From positions 701,942 to 765,941 of the forward strand of contig NZ_PKMC01000001.1 of the NCBI RefSeq assembly GCF_002849225.1: DNA of 64,000 nucleotides, read 5' to 3'. The DNA comes from Actinomyces sp. UMB0138 (lineage in GTDB: Bacteria; Bacillota; Negativicutes; Veillonellales; Veillonellaceae). Position 1 is the stretch's first letter. Each line of letters starts with the position of its first letter. Below are positions 1 through 9,802 of the stretch, piece by piece. Both the position numbers and the translations under genes were made by a program. A model generated the notes under the pieces. It did not search any database. It saw nothing but the letters and a program-made list of their open reading frames with translations, and was not told the DNA's origin.

Positions 1-774
1 CTTGAACAGTGGAAGTCAGAACAGCGCAAGGGACCGCGTCTTGATCGTCCCACGGAGGACGGTTTGTGGAAGCGCTTCTCTGGAGCCCGTACTGTCTTTG
101 ATCGTCACCGTCGCCAGTTCTTCTCTAAGCTCGATGCCTCTCAGGCCGAAGCTAAGAAGGTGAAGCAGGATCTGGTACGCCGCGCAGAAGAACTATCTGC
201 CTCCACTGATTGGGGTCCCACTGCTGGCGCCTACCGTGATCTCATGAACGAATGGCGCCGAGCCGGACGTGCCTCCCGCAAGGATGACGATGCCCTTTGG
301 GAACGCTTCCGCAAGGCTCAGCAGACATTCTTCGACGCCAAGAACGCCCAGAACGCTGCTCTGGAAGGAGAATTCAAGCAGAACCTGGTTCTGAAGGAAG
401 CCCTCTTGCAGAAGATCGAGGCAATCCTCCCAGTAACTGACATTGAGGCTGCCAAGGCTAAGCTGCGTCCTCTGCAAGACGAGTGGGACGAGATCGGGCA
501 TGTGCCGCGTGCCGACAAGTCCAGGATCGAGTCTCGCATGCGTGCGGTCGAAGATGCTATCCGCAAGGCGGAAGAGGACGAATGGCGGCGAACTGACCCC
601 GAAACGAAGGCTCGCGCCCAGGGCATGCTCGGCCAGCTCGAGGTAAAGCTAGAAGATCTTTCCAAGAAGATCGAAAAGGCAAACGAGGCCGGAGACACCG
701 CTAAGGCTGCAAAGCTACAGGATTCATACGACACCGCTAAGCAGTGGTTCGATCAGATTAGCTCGCAAGCCTAA
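1..774 (+). CDS. DUF349 domain protein (5' end outside window)
   Basis: The reading frame is open from base 1 and stops with TAA at 772-774, so about 257 C-terminal residues are visible and the start lies upstream. The protein is highly charged and helical. It has repeated DUF349-type blocks: LWKRFSGARTVFDRHR near the beginning, LWERFRKAQQTFFDAKNAQN in the middle, and a coiled-coil-like Lys/Glu-rich tail. Proteins of this family are cytoplasmic and poorly characterised. The TTG at 64 is only an internal codon because the frame continues upstream with family-like sequence. A strong terminator follows directly. The family assignment is firm; the function is unknown. Confidence 0.85.
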   Translation, partial: LEQWKSEQRKGPRLDRPTEDGLWKRFSGARTVFDRHRRQFFSKLDASQAEAKKVKQDLVRRAEELSASTDWGPTAGAYRDLMNEWRRAGRASRKDDDALWERFRKAQQTFFDAKNAQNAALEGEFKQNLVLKEALLQKIEAILPVTDIEAAKAKLRPLQDEWDEIGHVPRADKSRIESRMRAVEDAIRKAEEDEWRRTDPETKARAQGMLGQLEVKLEDLSKKIEKANEAGDTAKAAKLQDSYDTAKQWFDQISSQA

Positions 775-796
775 TTTTCCACAGCAAATTTTACAC

Positions 797-836
797 AGGT
801 GGCGGCTCACTTAGTTGAGTCGCCACCTTCTTTTTT
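797..836 (+). terminator. Rho-independent terminator after the DUF349 gene
   Basis: A 13-bp stem (797-809 pairing with 816-828, one G-U wobble) with a 6-nt loop is followed by a T-rich run at 829-836. It lies 23 bases after the DUF349 stop codon and ends 15 bases before the ATG of the next gene. Confidence 0.88.
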
Positions 837-850
837 GGCAGCTTTGCACT

Positions 851-1351
851 ATGCAAGAAATGATTTACTTTGCGGGCAAAACGGCGCCTCTCACGCCCCG
901 AATCCACGGCATCTATCGGCCCCTGTGTACGGGCAAAGTTCTAACTGAACTCGCGAAAAATTTTTGGGTATTCCTGCCCGAGCTGAAAACCCCATATTTA
1001 AGAGCCAGAGCATGCCAGCAGATTCTCCCTGCCAGTGGGGTAATCACCGGACCTACGGTTGCCTGGGTTATGCAGGGAGGTACGCCCGCTCCCCTGTGGT
1101 GCGCCGGGCGGTCTACTGCTAGCAGGGCGGGCCGTACGATCTACCGCCACCTGAGCCGATACCTAAAAATTGCTGGCATTCGCCTTAGTTACCCCAATCA
1201 AGCGCTCGCGGACCTAGCGTGCTACGGCGACGATCAGGAATTCGACACCTGGGCCGGCGCGCTACTGGAATGCGGTGCGAAAGTTCATGGAGCGCTCGCC
1301 CTCACTGGCAAAAAGGTGTCCGGGAGCAAGCGGCTGGCTGCTCTAGCGTGA
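851..1351 (+). CDS. Orphan protein with weak AbiEi-antitoxin-like features
   Basis: The likely start is ATG at 851 or 860. A TTG at 815 in the same frame lies inside the preceding terminator hairpin and was rejected. The product is about 166 residues, with no signal peptide or membrane segment. The middle reads ITGPTVAWVMQGG, followed by basic sequence and then ALADLACYG. This layout recalls the 'GRSAAWLHG ... TLVDLA' layout of actinobacterial AbiEi-type transcriptional regulators and related endonuclease-like proteins. The resemblance is weak and judged by eye. No AbiEii-like nucleotidyltransferase toxin gene is adjacent. The 3' end overlaps the 3' end of the convergent rel gene by 9 bases. 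No good Shine-Dalgarno sequence is visible, so expression is uncertain. Confidence 0.5.
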   Translation: MQEMIYFAGKTAPLTPRIHGIYRPLCTGKVLTELAKNFWVFLPELKTPYLRARACQQILPASGVITGPTVAWVMQGGTPAPLWCAGRSTASRAGRTIYRHLSRYLKIAGIRLSYPNQALADLACYGDDQEFDTWAGALLECGAKVHGALALTGKKVSGSKRLAALA

Positions 1352-3622
1352 GTTGGTTACCCTCTTTGCAGAGAACACCCCATCAATACGTGTCAATGCC
1401 GACAGGATTGCGCTAAGGTGGGAAGCTTCGGCCATTTCGAAGGTCCACCGCTGGGTCGCTACCCTATCTGAGCTAGTAGCAGCGGAAACTGACATTACGT
1501 TTACGTGATAATCAGAGAGCACACGGGTAACGTCGTTCAGCAGCCCTTCCCTGTCGAGGGATTCTATTTGCACCTGCACCAAGAATGCGGAATGAGGATG
1601 CTCTTCCCACTGCACCTCGATTATTCGCTCCGGGTGCCTGGAAAGATTCTTTACATTCGAGCAGTCTCGTCTGTGCACAGACACGCCTTGCCCACGAGTT
1701 ATGAAACCGATGATCTGGTCCCCAGGAACTGGAGTGCAGCATTTGGCAAGCTTGGTCCAAATTGTTGAGTCATTTCCTTCGACCAACACCCCGTTATTGC
1801 CCGACCGGGAGCGTTTGGTCCTAGCAGGCGTTACGGCCTCGGCTAAGGTTTCTTCCGAACCCGACTCACCACCAGCTTGCTCAAGCAGCTTAGTAGTCAC
1901 GTTTGCTGCCGAAATATGACCGTCCCCAATAGCCGCGTACAGGCCGCTCACGTCGACGTAGCCAAAGTCGGTGGCAACCGCGGTAAGAGATTCACGAGTC
2001 ATCAGCCTGCGCAGAGGTAGATTTTGCTTGCGCAAGTTCTGCCCTAGCTCATTCTTGCCCGCTTCGATGGACTCCTCGCGCCGTTCCCTCGAGAACCACG
2101 CCTTAATCTTTGATCTGGCCCTTCCCGTAGCAACGAAATTCAACCAGTCGCGAGATGGGCCGGCTCCCGTTGCCTTGGAGGTCAGAATCGACACGGAATC
2201 GCCATTTTCCAAAACCGTGTCGAGGGGAACCAATTTACCGTTTACCTTGGCCCCGACGGTCTTATGACCAACCTCTGTATGAACTGCGTAGGCAAAGTCC
2301 ACTGTGGTCGCCCCAAGCGCGAGCTCCACCACCTCGCCTTGAGGGGTGAACACGTAAACTCGGTCGCCCGACATTTCGTAGCGCAACTGGTCCAAAAATT
2401 CGGCGGGATCCTCTGTCTCGCGCTGCCAATCAACCAACTGACGCAGCCAGGACATGTTCTCGGTGTTCGAGACTTCCTTTTCGTTAGTGGCGTTAGGATT
2501 CTCCTTGTACCGCCAGTGAGCAGCTACCCCAAACTCTGCCCGTTGGTGCATATCGAAGGTACGCACCTGGATCTCGACAGGCTTGCCACCCGGCCCCATA
2601 ACAGTCGTATGCAGCGACTGATACATATTGAATTTGGGCATGGCAATGTAATCTTTGAATCTACCGGGCAGCGGATTCCACCTGGCGTGCATAGCTCCAA
2701 GAACGGCGTAGCAATCGCGAACCTCGTCGACAAGCACGCGCACACCAGCTAGATCGTAGATGTCGTCGAAGTCTCGCCCTCGCACAATCATCTTCTGATA
2801 AATCGAGTAATGATGCTTCGGCCGCCCAGATACAGTGCCTCGAATATTGTTGCGCCGCAGTTCGTCTTCAATAGCACGGATGATCTGGGCCAAATACTTT
2901 TCGCGGGCGGGCGCACGCTCGGCCACAAGATGGTCGATCTCTTCATAAACGCCGGGATACAGCGTCTTGAAAGATAGGTCTTCTAGCTCCCATTTAATCG
3001 AATTCATACCCAATCTATGCGCTAATGGGGCATAGATCTCGAGGGTTTCGCGGGCTTTGTTCTTGGCCGACTCAGAGGACACATATTTCCATGTCCGAGC
3101 GTTGTGGAGCCTATCGCCCAATTTGATCATCAGTACGCGAATGTCCTTCGCCATAGCGACGATCATCTTCCGAACCGTCTCGGCTTGGGCTGCTTCCCCA
3201 TACTGGACCTTGTCCAGCTTGGTTACGCCGTCTACCAACAGTGCAATCTCGTCACCATATTCGGCGGTGAGCTCCTCCAAGGAGTAGTCAGTGTCCTCGA
3301 CAGTATCGTGCAGCAACGCAGCTGCCAGGGTCGTGGACGTCATCCCAAGTTCCGCAAGAATCGTCGCAACCGCTACGGGGTGGGTGATGTAAGGCTCCCC
3401 GCTCTTGCGCATCTGCCCTTCGTGCAGGGCCTTCGCCTTTGCGTAGGCGGATTCTATAAGTTCGATATCGGCCTTGGGGTGATTAGCCCTAAGTGCCCGA
3501 ACAAGCGGTTCGAGGGCGGCCGGCACCTTTCGATGCCGGGCCCCAAACCAGGCCAGTGAAGACCGAACGCGCGAAGAGGACCCAATCCCCTTGGGGCTCC
3601 CGGCTACTTGATCATCACTCAT
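1343..3622 (-). CDS. rel: Bifunctional (p)ppGpp synthetase/hydrolase Rel
   Basis: This 759-residue protein makes and degrades the stringent-response alarmone (p)ppGpp in the cytoplasm. The domains appear in the standard order. The HD hydrolase domain is at about 70-220, with His81 in HPVAVATILAELG and His105-Asp106 in LLHDTVED. The synthetase domain is at about 255-370 and has RFKD at 321-324, the basic RxKD form typical of bifunctional Rel rather than RelA-only enzymes. A TGS domain lies at about 420-485 and a C-terminal ACT domain covers the last 75 residues. Length and order match actinobacterial Rel. It sits just downstream of apt in the conserved secDF-apt-rel order, with about 15 bases between the two genes. 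Confidence 0.96.
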   Translation of the reverse strand: MSDDQVAGSPKGIGSSSRVRSSLAWFGARHRKVPAALEPLVRALRANHPKADIELIESAYAKAKALHEGQMRKSGEPYITHPVAVATILAELGMTSTTLAAALLHDTVEDTDYSLEELTAEYGDEIALLVDGVTKLDKVQYGEAAQAETVRKMIVAMAKDIRVLMIKLGDRLHNARTWKYVSSESAKNKARETLEIYAPLAHRLGMNSIKWELEDLSFKTLYPGVYEEIDHLVAERAPAREKYLAQIIRAIEDELRRNNIRGTVSGRPKHHYSIYQKMIVRGRDFDDIYDLAGVRVLVDEVRDCYAVLGAMHARWNPLPGRFKDYIAMPKFNMYQSLHTTVMGPGGKPVEIQVRTFDMHQRAEFGVAAHWRYKENPNATNEKEVSNTENMSWLRQLVDWQRETEDPAEFLDQLRYEMSGDRVYVFTPQGEVVELALGATTVDFAYAVHTEVGHKTVGAKVNGKLVPLDTVLENGDSVSILTSKATGAGPSRDWLNFVATGRARSKIKAWFSRERREESIEAGKNELGQNLRKQNLPLRRLMTRESLTAVATDFGYVDVSGLYAAIGDGHISAANVTTKLLEQAGGESGSEETLAEAVTPARTKRSRSGNNGVLVEGNDSTIWTKLAKCCTPVPGDQIIGFITRGQGVSVHRRDCSNVKNLSRHPERIIEVQWEEHPHSAFLVQVQIESLDREGLLNDVTRVLSDYHVNVMSVSAATSSDRVATQRWTFEMAEASHLSAILSALTRIDGVFSAKRVTNSR

Positions 3623-3637
3623 AAGCCTAATGTTATC

Positions 3638-4171
3638 TCAGAAGGTGACTAAAGATTGGAAAGGAATCGAACCAATTCTTTCCCGTCCTCCCAAGTCGGT
3701 CAATTCCATCAAGACTGCGATCTCGGCGACAGTGCCCCCTGACTGTTCAATCAGCTGGGTGGCGGCTAGGGCGGTGCCACCGGTTGCCAGTACGTCGTCG
3801 AGGATCAAGACACGGGCTCCCTCAGGCACCGAGTCAGGTCTGATCTCCATGCGGGCACTGCCGTATTCCAGGTCATAATCGACCCCAATAACCGGCCCGG
3901 GCAGCTTTCCGCCTTTACGCACCGTCATCATCCCGATACCTAGTTCTACGGCCAGCGGAGCCGCCAGAATGAAGCCTCGAGACTCCAGGCCGGCTACCGC
4001 GTCAATTTTGCCGCGGTAGTGCTCGGCCATCAAAGTGATTAGTTCCTTGAACGCCTCTCCGTTTGCCAGCAGCGGGGTGATGTCGCGAAACAGTACTCCC
4101 TCCGTAGGAAAATCGGGAATTTCACGAAGGTTGTCTACAACCAGATCGTGCATTCGAGGCGGAAACTTCAT
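3638..4171 (-). CDS. apt: Adenine phosphoribosyltransferase
   Basis: Apt converts adenine and PRPP to AMP in purine salvage. The 177-residue product has the PRPP-binding loop VLILDDVLATGGTA and the family blocks FPTEGVLFRDITPLL and GLESRGFILAAPLA, at the usual length. The ATG overlaps the TGA of secF by 4 bases, which indicates translational coupling. Placement between secF and rel is the standard actinobacterial order. Confidence 0.95.
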   Translation of the reverse strand: MKFPPRMHDLVVDNLREIPDFPTEGVLFRDITPLLANGEAFKELITLMAEHYRGKIDAVAGLESRGFILAAPLAVELGIGMMTVRKGGKLPGPVIGVDYDLEYGSARMEIRPDSVPEGARVLILDDVLATGGTALAATQLIEQSGGTVAEIAVLMELTDLGGRERIGSIPFQSLVTF

Positions 4172-5262
4172 CGTTTACTCCTTGGAGTTCGTTTTGGCTG
4201 AGCCGCTTGGCCCAGGTGACGGCCCGCCTTCACCGGGGTGGCGCTAACGTGCTGCGCCGCCGAGGAACCTTCGTCCTCGTCTACCACAGACTTGCCAGCC
4301 CGCTTAGCGTAAACCGCCTGCGTGTGTTTCTTTACTGAGGCTTCCCTGCCTCGCACGGCTACCAGCACTGGCGAAGCAATCAGGATCGATGAGGCTGTAC
4401 CCACGATCATGCCGCAGAAGAGCGCCAGCGAGATGTCACGCAGCGTCCCTCCACCCAGAACTACAGTCGAGATGACCAAGATGGCGCCAACCGGTAGGAC
4501 AGCCACCACCGAGGTATTGATTGACCTAACCAGAGTCTGGTTTACTGCCAGGTTTACCAGTTCGCCGTATGTGTTGAAGTGCTGGGACTTGAAGTCCTGC
4601 GTCAGCTCGCGGACCTTGTCGAACACAACAACGGTGTCATAGAGTGAATAACCCAAAATAGTCAGCAAACCAATTACCGTCGCGGGCGACACTTCAACCT
4701 GAGTCAGAGCAAATACTCCGCCGGTTAGCAAAATGTCGTGCAGCAGTGCGAACAGTGCCGCAAACGCCATGGTCCAAGTCCGGAAGTACAGTGCCATCAC
4801 TATTGCCACGAGGACTAGGAAGATCACCAGAGACTGCGCAGCCTTCTTGGTAACGTCAGCACCCCAGGAAGGACCAATAGTCGTGGCAGTGACCTTGGAT
4901 TCGTCAACGTTGTACGCCTTGGCTAGTTCGGCGCGCACCGAACGCTGCGCCTTAGTAGGCAACGACTTAGTTTGCACACGCACGCCGGTCGAGCCGAGGT
5001 CGCGAACGTTGGCGTCCTTCTGCCCGGCGTCTTCCAGCACTTTCTTCGCCGGCTCCAGCTTGTCAGCCGGAACAGACGAGATTGTGAACTCGGAACCGCC
5101 CTTGAAGTCGACTGACGGGTTCAGGCCTGGGAATACCAGGGTGATGAGCGACAGGACGATCAGTACTAAGCCGATGGAAATCCATAGCTTACGGCGCCCG
5201 ATGATGTCGTAAGAAGTCTTACCCGAGTAGAGCTCGTTGCCCCAAGTTGCGAAGCTTTTCAC
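4168..5262 (-). CDS. secF: Protein translocase subunit SecF
   Basis: SecF works with SecD as the proton-driven accessory complex that helps SecYEG complete protein export. The 364-residue protein has an N-terminal membrane segment (ISIGLVLIVLSLITLVF), the family sequence NPSVDFKGGSEF, a short extracytoplasmic P1-like domain and five further C-terminal membrane helices with IGLLTILGYSLYDTVVVFDKVRE. The C-terminal tail is basic and about 60 residues long. The start overlaps the secD stop by 4 bases. Confidence 0.96.
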   Translation of the reverse strand: MKSFATWGNELYSGKTSYDIIGRRKLWISIGLVLIVLSLITLVFPGLNPSVDFKGGSEFTISSVPADKLEPAKKVLEDAGQKDANVRDLGSTGVRVQTKSLPTKAQRSVRAELAKAYNVDESKVTATTIGPSWGADVTKKAAQSLVIFLVLVAIVMALYFRTWTMAFAALFALLHDILLTGGVFALTQVEVSPATVIGLLTILGYSLYDTVVVFDKVRELTQDFKSQHFNTYGELVNLAVNQTLVRSINTSVVAVLPVGAILVISTVVLGGGTLRDISLALFCGMIVGTASSILIASPVLVAVRGREASVKKHTQAVYAKRAGKSVVDEDEGSSAAQHVSATPVKAGRHLGQAAQPKRTPRSKR

Positions 5263-7019
5263 TTTAGCTCTCCTTCTGCCACGGCGGTAGATCCGGGGGT
5301 CTTCTTAGCTACCACCCTGCGCTCGCGCCTGTTCCTCTTCTTGTAAGTCCGCCTTGTGGCTCCCAGGTGTTCAGGATCGAGCCCAGACCACTTGTGTCCC
5401 TCACCAAAGAACTTGGTGCGGATCAGCAAAGCCATAGTCGGGTGGGTGAACATGAACACTACGAGCAGATCAAGGAGGGTTGTGATGCCCAGAGTAAAGG
5501 CGAAGCCCTGCACGCCACCAACTGCTAGGAAGTACAGCACCAAAGCAGCGAGCATGTTAATCGCGTCGGAAGCCAGAATGGTTCGCTTTGCACGCGACCA
5601 ACCTTCCTCTACAGCCGCACCCAACGGACGTCCATCGCGGACCTCGTCGCGGATGCGCTCGAAGTAAACAATGAAGGAGTCACAGGTAACACCGATTGCA
5701 ACAATCAAGCCGGCCACGCCAGCGAGCGACAACCGGTATCCCATTGCCCAGGACAGCAACGAAATGGTCAGATAGGACAGAATGCCAGCAATTACTAGCG
5801 ATCCGATCGAGATGAGACCAAGCGCGCGATACTGCCAGAGCAAGTAGATGACGATCAGAACGAAGCCAATCAGACCGGCGATCAGGCCCCACTGCAAGGA
5901 GTCAGTGCCCAGAGTCGGGGAAATCTGCTGTTCAGACTGCACATCAAAGTTCAAGGGTAGAGAGCCGAACTGCAGCTGGTTTGCCAAGGTAGCTGCAGAT
6001 TCCTGGGTGAAGTTACCAGAAATAGCCGCCCGGCCGTCGCTGATGATCGCGTTCATCGTCGGGGCAGACACCACTAGTCCGTCCAGCACAATCGCGAATG
6101 CGTTCTTAGTGGGCTCTGTCTGCTTGTATTCAAACAGGCGCTTGGACACCTCTGCGAACTTGTCGGTGCCCTTCTGATCTAGCTGAAGAGAAACCTCCCA
6201 CTTGCCGGTGGAAGCACCAGTCTGAGTTTGTCCCATCCCAGAGTTGGCCTTCGCGACGTGAGTACCTTCGAGATCAACCGGGCCAAGGATGTACTTGGCA
6301 TTGCCTTCGGTAGAACAAGCAACCAAAGCCTTATTGTGGTCGCCTGCGCTGCCACCTTGCCGGTTCTTGTGGTCGGTGCAATCGAGCTTCAGGAAGTCGT
6401 AGATTACCTTTTCGGTAATGTACTTAGAATCGGAAGGATTAGACGGTTTTCCGGAAACTTCGTCGGAAATCTTGCCGTCGTGGTTCTGGTCGGCCTGCTC
6501 CTTAGCCAACTCCTCAGTTGACTTATCGGAAGGCTTGACCGAGTTCGGATCCTTCCCCTGCGCCTTAGCCTGAGCCTTCTGTGCCTCAGCTATAGCTTTG
6601 GCAGAAATAGCCTGCGGTGCCCCGGCCTGGATAACAGGTCGGAAATCCAACTGCGCTGACGAACGCACGAGGTCTAGTGTTTCTTCTGAAGGCTGTCCGG
6701 GCAGAGAAACCATAATGTTCTGTCCGCCCGAAGCCGTGATCTCGGCTTCAGAAACGCCGGAAGCATCGACACGCTGGCGGATGATAGCAATCGCCTGATC
6801 GATATCCTCCTGGGTTACGGAGTTACGACCCGCCCCCTCTTCCGCCTTAGGGGTCAGAATTAGCTGGGTACCGCCTTCAAGATCCAGCGCTAGGTCTGGC
6901 ACCCCGTCGGTCTTCTTGTTGATAATTCCTGCTGCCAGCAGACCTACCATTGCCAAAGTTATGACAAGGAGGGCGATCAGTACGCGACCTGGCCTCGATT
7001 GCTTTTTTGTCTTGGGCAC
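5259..7019 (-). CDS. secD: Protein translocase subunit SecD
   Basis: SecD is the larger accessory subunit of the Sec translocase. The 586-residue protein has one N-terminal membrane helix, then DLALDLEGGTQLILTPK (the SecD signature), a long extracytoplasmic region and five C-terminal helices including GVTCDSFIVYFERIRDEVR. An insert rich in Lys, Ser, Gln and Asp, about residues 145-200, lies in the extracytoplasmic region. It reads as a low-complexity linker, which is common in actinobacterial SecD. It lies between yajC and secF, overlapping secF by 4 bases. Confidence 0.96.
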   Translation of the reverse strand: MPKTKKQSRPGRVLIALLVITLAMVGLLAAGIINKKTDGVPDLALDLEGGTQLILTPKAEEGAGRNSVTQEDIDQAIAIIRQRVDASGVSEAEITASGGQNIMVSLPGQPSEETLDLVRSSAQLDFRPVIQAGAPQAISAKAIAEAQKAQAKAQGKDPNSVKPSDKSTEELAKEQADQNHDGKISDEVSGKPSNPSDSKYITEKVIYDFLKLDCTDHKNRQGGSAGDHNKALVACSTEGNAKYILGPVDLEGTHVAKANSGMGQTQTGASTGKWEVSLQLDQKGTDKFAEVSKRLFEYKQTEPTKNAFAIVLDGLVVSAPTMNAIISDGRAAISGNFTQESAATLANQLQFGSLPLNFDVQSEQQISPTLGTDSLQWGLIAGLIGFVLIVIYLLWQYRALGLISIGSLVIAGILSYLTISLLSWAMGYRLSLAGVAGLIVAIGVTCDSFIVYFERIRDEVRDGRPLGAAVEEGWSRAKRTILASDAINMLAALVLYFLAVGGVQGFAFTLGITTLLDLLVVFMFTHPTMALLIRTKFFGEGHKWSGLDPEHLGATRRTYKKRNRRERRVVAKKTPGSTAVAEGELK

Positions 7020-7048
7020 TTTAGTTCCTTACCGCTTTGCGGTGCAGG

Positions 7049-7444
7049 TTAGTCCTGCTTTTTGTCCTCATCTTCTGGATCCTCTACCGCACCGGTCTGA
7101 GCCTCGGCAGGGGAAGTTTCTGTTGTCTCGGAAGCGGCCGAAGAGCCTGCTTCGGTCTCGCCCTCGACGGGGGCGACTGCGAATGGCGGTTCCTCGGGGC
7201 CGATCACTGCACGCCTATTGAAGTACAGTTCGTCTCCACCAGGAGTCTCCAAAACCATTACGTTGCCGTCCTGATCGACGTAGCGTAGGTACAACCCTCC
7301 AATGGTGCGTACCCAGGTTCCCGGTTCCAGACTTGCCTGCATCTTTTCCTGCTGGGCCTGCTGCTTCTTACGGGCACGAGAGGACATAAAGAACATGACC
7401 CCTAGGAACAGGATCATGATCAACATCAGCATTAGTGGATCCAC
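7049..7444 (-). CDS. yajC: Preprotein translocase subunit YajC
   Basis: YajC is a small single-span membrane protein associated with SecDF. The 131 residues begin with a membrane helix (MLMLIMILFLGVMFFMSSRARKK is its core and basic edge). Then comes a YajC core with LEPGTWVRTIGGLYLRYVDQDG, followed by an acidic, low-complexity tail of about 50 residues. It is immediately upstream of secD with a 29-base gap. Confidence 0.9.
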   Translation of the reverse strand: MDPLMLMLIMILFLGVMFFMSSRARKKQQAQQEKMQASLEPGTWVRTIGGLYLRYVDQDGNVMVLETPGGDELYFNRRAVIGPEEPPFAVAPVEGETEAGSSAASETTETSPAEAQTGAVEDPEDEDKKQD

Positions 7445-7523
7445 AAATACACTCCGTTTCTTTACTTAACAACGCTAGAAGTCTATGGGAGATTGCGCGA
7501 ATGTAACAATTTGTATTGCAAAC

Positions 7524-8549
7524 TCACACATCTAGCGTCCCTTCTTCAGTGGGTGGGCGAAGCCCAAGGTGCTCCCATGCTTTGGCAGTTGCCATGCGCC
7601 CTCGGGCGGTGCGGACCAAGAACCCTTCCCGTACTAGGTAAGGTTCGGCGACCGTTTCAATCGTTTCAGCTTCTTCGCCAACTGAAACCGCCAGCGTGGT
7701 AAGTCCTACCGGCCCACCAGCGAATCGCTGACAGAGCACCTCGAGCACCGACCGGTCCAGCCTGTCGAGACCTTGCGCGTCCACCTGGAAAAGCTCAAGT
7801 GCTGCCTTGGCAGCTCCTAGATCGAGGTCGGTACCGTGCACCTGGGAGTAGTCCACAATGCGGCGCAGTAGTCGGTTGGCAATACGTGGGGTGCCCCGAG
7901 AACGTGCGGCTAATTCCGCCGCGGCATCCACTTGTAGTTGCACGCCCAGCAACGCAGCAGAGCGCATCGCGACTTGCATGAGTTCTGCAGCGCTGTAGTA
8001 CTCCAAGTGTCCTGTAAAACCGAAGCGATCGCGCAAAGGCGCAGGCAGTAAGCCAGCTCTTGTCGTTGCACCTACGACTGTAAATGGGGGCAGAGTAAGC
8101 GGAATCGAAGTCGCACCCGGCCCCTTGCCGACTACCACGTCGACGCGGAAATCTTCCATTGCCAGGTACAGCATTTCCTCGGCTGGTCTGGAAAGACGAT
8201 GGATTTCGTCGATAAAGAGCACGTCGCCCTCTTGCAGCGCCGACAGAATCGCTGCCAGGTCCCCGGCATGTTGAATAGCAGGACCGGAGGTTAGTCGCAG
8301 CGAAGTACCCATCTCGTGGGCAATGATCATGGCAAGCGTAGTTTTCCCAAGGCCTGGAGGGCCCGAAAACAGTACGTGATCAGGGCTCATGCCTCTACCC
8401 CTAGAAGCATCTAGGACCAGTTGTAGCTGCTTGCGCACCGTTTCCTGGCCAACAAAGTCCTTTAGCGACTTTGGGCGGAGAGCTGCCTCTGCGGCGCGCT
8501 CAGTATCGCCCGCGGCAGGTTCTACGATTCGTCCTTCTCCTTCAGCCAC
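7524..8549 (-). CDS. ruvB: Holliday junction branch migration helicase RuvB
   Basis: RuvB is the hexameric AAA+ motor that drives branch migration with RuvA. The 341-residue product shows Walker [10 protein letters not shown], Walker B FIDEIHRL, the sensor sequence [18 protein letters not shown] (which includes the Arg finger region) and the C-terminal winged-helix domain ending near [13 protein letters not shown]. It starts with GTG at 8549, overlapping ruvA by 8 bases. Confidence 0.97.
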   Translation of the reverse strand: MAEGEGRIVEPAAGDTERAAEAALRPKSLKDFVGQETVRKQLQLVLDASRGRGMSPDHVLFSGPPGLGKTTLAMIIAHEMGTSLRLTSGPAIQHAGDLAAILSALQEGDVLFIDEIHRLSRPAEEMLYLAMEDFRVDVVVGKGPGATSIPLTLPPFTVVGATTRAGLLPAPLRDRFGFTGHLEYYSAAELMQVAMRSAALLGVQLQVDAAAELAARSRGTPRIANRLLRRIVDYSQVHGTDLDLGAAKAALELFQVDAQGLDRLDRSVLEVLCQRFAGGPVGLTTLAVSVGEEAETIETVAEPYLVREGFLVRTARGRMATAKAWEHLGLRPPTEEGTLDV

Positions 8550-9129
8550 GACGCCGCCCTAAGGTTTGTAGTGACAGTCGCAGCAAGGAAGAGGCGTCGT
8601 CAGCCTGAGACTCTACCTGGCTAACCGCCTCTTGCGCCGTGGCCTCATCCCAGCCTAATTGCGTCAGAGCTGCAACGACTTCTGCCCCCACTGCCGAGGA
8701 CACACGGGAAAGGCCCTGCTGCGGTGCGGGGCCCAGCTTGTCGCCAATATCCAAAATCATTCGCTGGGCCGATTTCTTTCCGACGCCAGGAATGCGAGTC
8801 AGCATCTTCTCGTCTTGATTTGCAACTGCCGTGCGCAGTTCATCGACACTCATTACTCCCAACGCTCCGAGCGCCATCTTGGGGCCGATCCCCCGCACGG
8901 ACTGCAGGATCTCAAATGCTCGCTGCTCTTCCTCTGCTACAAACCCGAACAGACTGAGCGAATCTTCCCGAACAACCAGGGAAGTGAATACGGTGGTTTC
9001 CTTACCGGTACGCAAGCTCAGCAAGGTACCGGGGGTGGCAAAGAAAGAAAACCCCACCCCGGACACTACGATTTGGGCTGAAGAGGCGCCGATGTGGCTA
9101 ATCTTCCCAGTCAGTGAAGAAATCATCAC
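8542..9129 (-). CDS. ruvA: Holliday junction branch migration protein RuvA
   Basis: RuvA binds four-way DNA junctions and loads RuvB. The 195-residue protein has the N-terminal OB fold ([13 protein letters not shown]), the helix-hairpin-helix region with [12 protein letters not shown] and [15 protein letters not shown], and a C-terminal RuvB-binding domain with [15 protein letters not shown]. The order is ruvC-ruvA-ruvB, with a 28-base gap to ruvC. Confidence 0.96.
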   Translation of the reverse strand: MMISSLTGKISHIGASSAQIVVSGVGFSFFATPGTLLSLRTGKETTVFTSLVVREDSLSLFGFVAEEEQRAFEILQSVRGIGPKMALGALGVMSVDELRTAVANQDEKMLTRIPGVGKKSAQRMILDIGDKLGPAPQQGLSRVSSAVGAEVVAALTQLGWDEATAQEAVSQVESQADDASSLLRLSLQTLGRRRG

Positions 9130-9157
9130 CTACTCCTAATCGAACACACGTACGACA

Positions 9158-9796
9158 CTAGCTTCGCCTGCTTCTGCGCTTTCTGGGATCTACCGCGCCG
9201 GTACGTCGGAAAGCCGCTTGTGCTTTTGCCCACTGTTCCTGCGCGGGGGTTAGCTTAGATCTTGCGGAGACCTTGCCCGACAGCGACACCGACACGGTCG
9301 AATCGTCGCTGCCACCAGCTAGCCCGGTCCCCCGCCACGACTGAGTGATTGCGATTGCCAGAGCGTCAGCGGCATCTGCAGGGCGGACCACCTTGTCCAG
9401 CCCCAAAATCCGTTTCACCATCTCTTGGACTTGAGCCTTACCCGCAATACCGGATCCGGTGACTGCCGACTTCACCTCTGACGGCGTGTGTATAGCAAGT
9501 GGCAAACCGGCCTCGGCCACCTGATACATGGCCACACCCATTACTTGCATGGTGGTTGTTACCGATTGCAAATTCTCTTGGGCGAATACCCGCTCGATGG
9601 CAACAATCTGCGGATCGAAAGTAGAAATAACACGGGCAATCTCGCGGCCTATAGTGCGGAGCCGGAAATGCTGGGCCAAACTGGCCTGAGTACGAGCAAC
9701 CCCGACATACACCAGGGAGGCAGTCCGATCAGTTTTCGTATCTATTACGCCTAGACCGCACCTAGTGATGCCGGGGTCAATGCCCATAATTCGCAA
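9158..9796 (-). CDS. ruvC: Crossover junction endodeoxyribonuclease RuvC
   Basis: RuvC cleaves Holliday junctions symmetrically. The 212-residue product starts MRIMGIDPGITRCGLGVID, which carries the first catalytic Asp. The second acidic residue is in VAIERVF and the last pair lies in RPADAADALAIAI. A basic extension of about 40 residues follows the nuclease core and ends RKRRSRRS. The start lies 6 bases after the yebC stop, so the two genes are probably cotranscribed. Confidence 0.96.
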   Translation of the reverse strand: MRIMGIDPGITRCGLGVIDTKTDRTASLVYVGVARTQASLAQHFRLRTIGREIARVISTFDPQIVAIERVFAQENLQSVTTTMQVMGVAMYQVAEAGLPLAIHTPSEVKSAVTGSGIAGKAQVQEMVKRILGLDKVVRPADAADALAIAITQSWRGTGLAGGSDDSTVSVSLSGKVSARSKLTPAQEQWAKAQAAFRRTGAVDPRKRRSRRS

Positions 9797-9802
9797 GGAG
9801 GC

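Noticed and set aside
815..850. TTG start at 815 for the orphan gene
   Set aside because: It lies inside the terminator hairpin of the DUF349 gene; ATG 851 or 860 is more sensible.
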